NCBI GenBank assembly: GCA_903944555.1
Contig: CAJASG010000444.1
Span: forward strand, 1-17,003
Direction: 5' to 3'
Length of the DNA: 17,003 nt
From: an uncultured beta proteobacterium
GTDB taxonomy: Bacteria; Pseudomonadota; Gammaproteobacteria; Burkholderiales; Burkholderiaceae_C
The notes beneath the pieces are model-generated. The model saw nothing but the letters and a program-made list of their open reading frames with translations, was not told the DNA's origin and made no database searches. Position numbers and translations under genes: made by a program. Shown piece by piece: positions 16,011 to 17,003 of this stretch (position 1 is its first letter; each line of letters opens with the position of its first letter).

Positions 16011-16532
16011 ATGCAACACCATGCTCCGGCGACCCCTTCCTTTCATCTACAAACCCTGGTGGGGATGGGCATTGTGGCCATCGCCCTGGGCCTTGCGTTT
16101 GGTGCTTTGAGCATCCCGGCGGATGCCGGGTATGCCGGCGTTGGCCCCAACTTTTTGCCGTGGGTGGTGGCCGTGGCGCTGCTGGTGTGCGGTGTTTACA
16201 TGGTTTACAAAGCCCGCAACGGGGGCTTTCGGCACATGGAAGCGCTTGGGGAGGACGAAAAGCCGTATTGGCCCGGTTTCGCCTGGATGTCGGCCGGCCT
16301 GCTCAGCAATGCGGCCCTCATCACCACCATCGGCTTTGTTTTTAGTTGCACCCTGTGTTTTGTGATGGCCGCGCGCGGTCTGCGCATGGCGCAAGGTGGC
16401 ACCGCGCCGGGCGTGAAATCCTGGCTCATCGACCTGGTAACCGGCCTGCTGATCGCACTGCCGGTGTACTGGATGTTTACCAAATTCCTCGCAATCAACC
16501 TGCCCGGAATCACCCAAAGCGGATGGTTGTAA
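16011..16532 (+). CDS. tctB: TctB-like small membrane subunit
   Basis: A 173-residue protein with about four hydrophobic segments ([38 protein letters not shown]; a segment around [38 protein letters not shown]), the size and topology of the small TctB subunit. The motif [12 protein letters not shown] resembles the conserved VGPxxFP-type region of the family. The frame extends upstream into tctC, but the ATG at 16011, 16 bp after the tctC stop, gives the expected length. Its stop overlaps the tctA start (TAATG), indicating translational coupling. It should form the inner-membrane permease together with TctA. Confidence 0.9.
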   Translation: MQHHAPATPSFHLQTLVGMGIVAIALGLAFGALSIPADAGYAGVGPNFLPWVVAVALLVCGVYMVYKARNGGFRHMEALGEDEKPYWPGFAWMSAGLLSNAALITTIGFVFSCTLCFVMAARGLRMAQGGTAPGVKSWLIDLVTGLLIALPVYWMFTKFLAINLPGITQSGWL

Positions 16533-17003
16533 TGGATATCTGGAACCACCTTCTTGAAGGTTTCGCAACCGCCGGCACGCCCGTCAATTTGTTGTGGGCC
16601 TTTGTCGGCTGCGCCCTGGGGACCGCAGTGGGCGTGTTACCGGGTATTGGCCCTGCCACTGCGGTGGCCATGTTGCTACCGATCACGGCCAAGGTGGAGG
16701 CTACGGCCTCCATGATCTTCTTTGCCGGCATTTATTACGGTGCCATGTACGGCGGCTCTACCACCTCGATTTTGCTCAACACGCCGGGGGAAACCTCCAG
16801 CATGGTCACCGCGATGGAGGGCAACAAGATGGCCAAAAGCGGGCGTGCCGGTGCGGCGCTGGCGTCTGCGGCGATTGGCTCGTTTGTAGCCGGCACCATT
16901 GCCACCGTGCTGGTCACGCTGTTTGCGCCGGTGGTGGCAGAGTTTGCCGTCAAGCTGGGGCCGCCGGAATACTTCATGCTGATGCTGCTGGCCTTCACCA
17001 CGG
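16532..17003 (+). CDS. tctA: TctA-like large membrane subunit, 5' part
   Basis: The frame opens at ATG 16532, sharing its A with the tctB stop codon, and runs 157 codons to the window edge. The family normally has about 500 residues, so two thirds are missing. The visible part shows the two best-known TctA signatures: [19 protein letters not shown] (about 34-52) and [20 protein letters not shown] (about 68-87). Hydrophobic segments fit a multi-pass inner-membrane permease driven by a cation gradient. Assignment is secure from motifs and gene order. Confidence 0.93.
   Translation, partial: MDIWNHLLEGFATAGTPVNLLWAFVGCALGTAVGVLPGIGPATAVAMLLPITAKVEATASMIFFAGIYYGAMYGGSTTSILLNTPGETSSMVTAMEGNKMAKSGRAGAALASAAIGSFVAGTIATVLVTLFAPVVAEFAVKLGPPEYFMLMLLAFTT

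Overview
The window looks like a chromosomal segment of a betaproteobacterium in the order Burkholderiales, most likely family Comamonadaceae (Rhodoferax/Polaromonas-like). This is inferred from the moderately high GC content, a divergent tctDE/tctCBA locus, a CheB/CheR-PAS fusion, a Tim44-like protein, a GNAT-fused acetyl-CoA hydrolase/transferase, and a 55-bp dispersed repeat found three times. No rRNA, tRNA, CRISPR array or intact mobile element was seen.

Layout. (1) 1-702, minus: 5' part of a Tim44-like membrane protein gene. (2) 703-1265: no intact gene. It holds a decayed IS1182-type transposase fragment (about 829-1036) abutting the first ~28 codons of a secreted-protein gene (1028-1117). 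(3) 1266-8745, all minus: a probable signalling operon. A CheB-CheR-PAS protein is coupled by a 4-bp ATGA overlap to a PAS-GGDEF-EAL protein, followed after 68 bp by an acetyl-CoA hydrolase/transferase-GNAT fusion that carries an in-frame TGA and is probably a pseudogene. (4) 8890-10655, plus: a MerR-type regulator with a CarH/LitR-like cobalamin-binding domain, then an SDR oxidoreductase 20 bp downstream. The gap between this pair and the signalling operon carries a 9-bp-arm dyad that could control both directions. (5) 10677-11579, minus: EamA/DMT permease. 11706-12701, plus: quinone oxidoreductase. (6) 12764-14890, minus: tctD-like response regulator and tctE-like sensor kinase. 15035-17003, plus: tctC, tctB and the start of tctA, a tripartite tricarboxylate transporter presumably controlled by the divergent two-component system.

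Main points for a second look. Three gapless copies of a 55-bp repeat sit inside the SDR gene, in the inter-domain linker of the response regulator, and across the stop codon of the sensor kinase. A cobalamin-sensing (possibly light-sensing) MerR regulator lies divergent to a c-di-GMP/chemotaxis-type signalling operon with a shared operator-like dyad. The IS remnant has a readable decay history, including an 8-bp tandem duplication that caused its frameshift. The acyl-CoA enzyme gene has a single in-frame nonsense codon. The SDR lacks the usual YxxxK catalytic pair.
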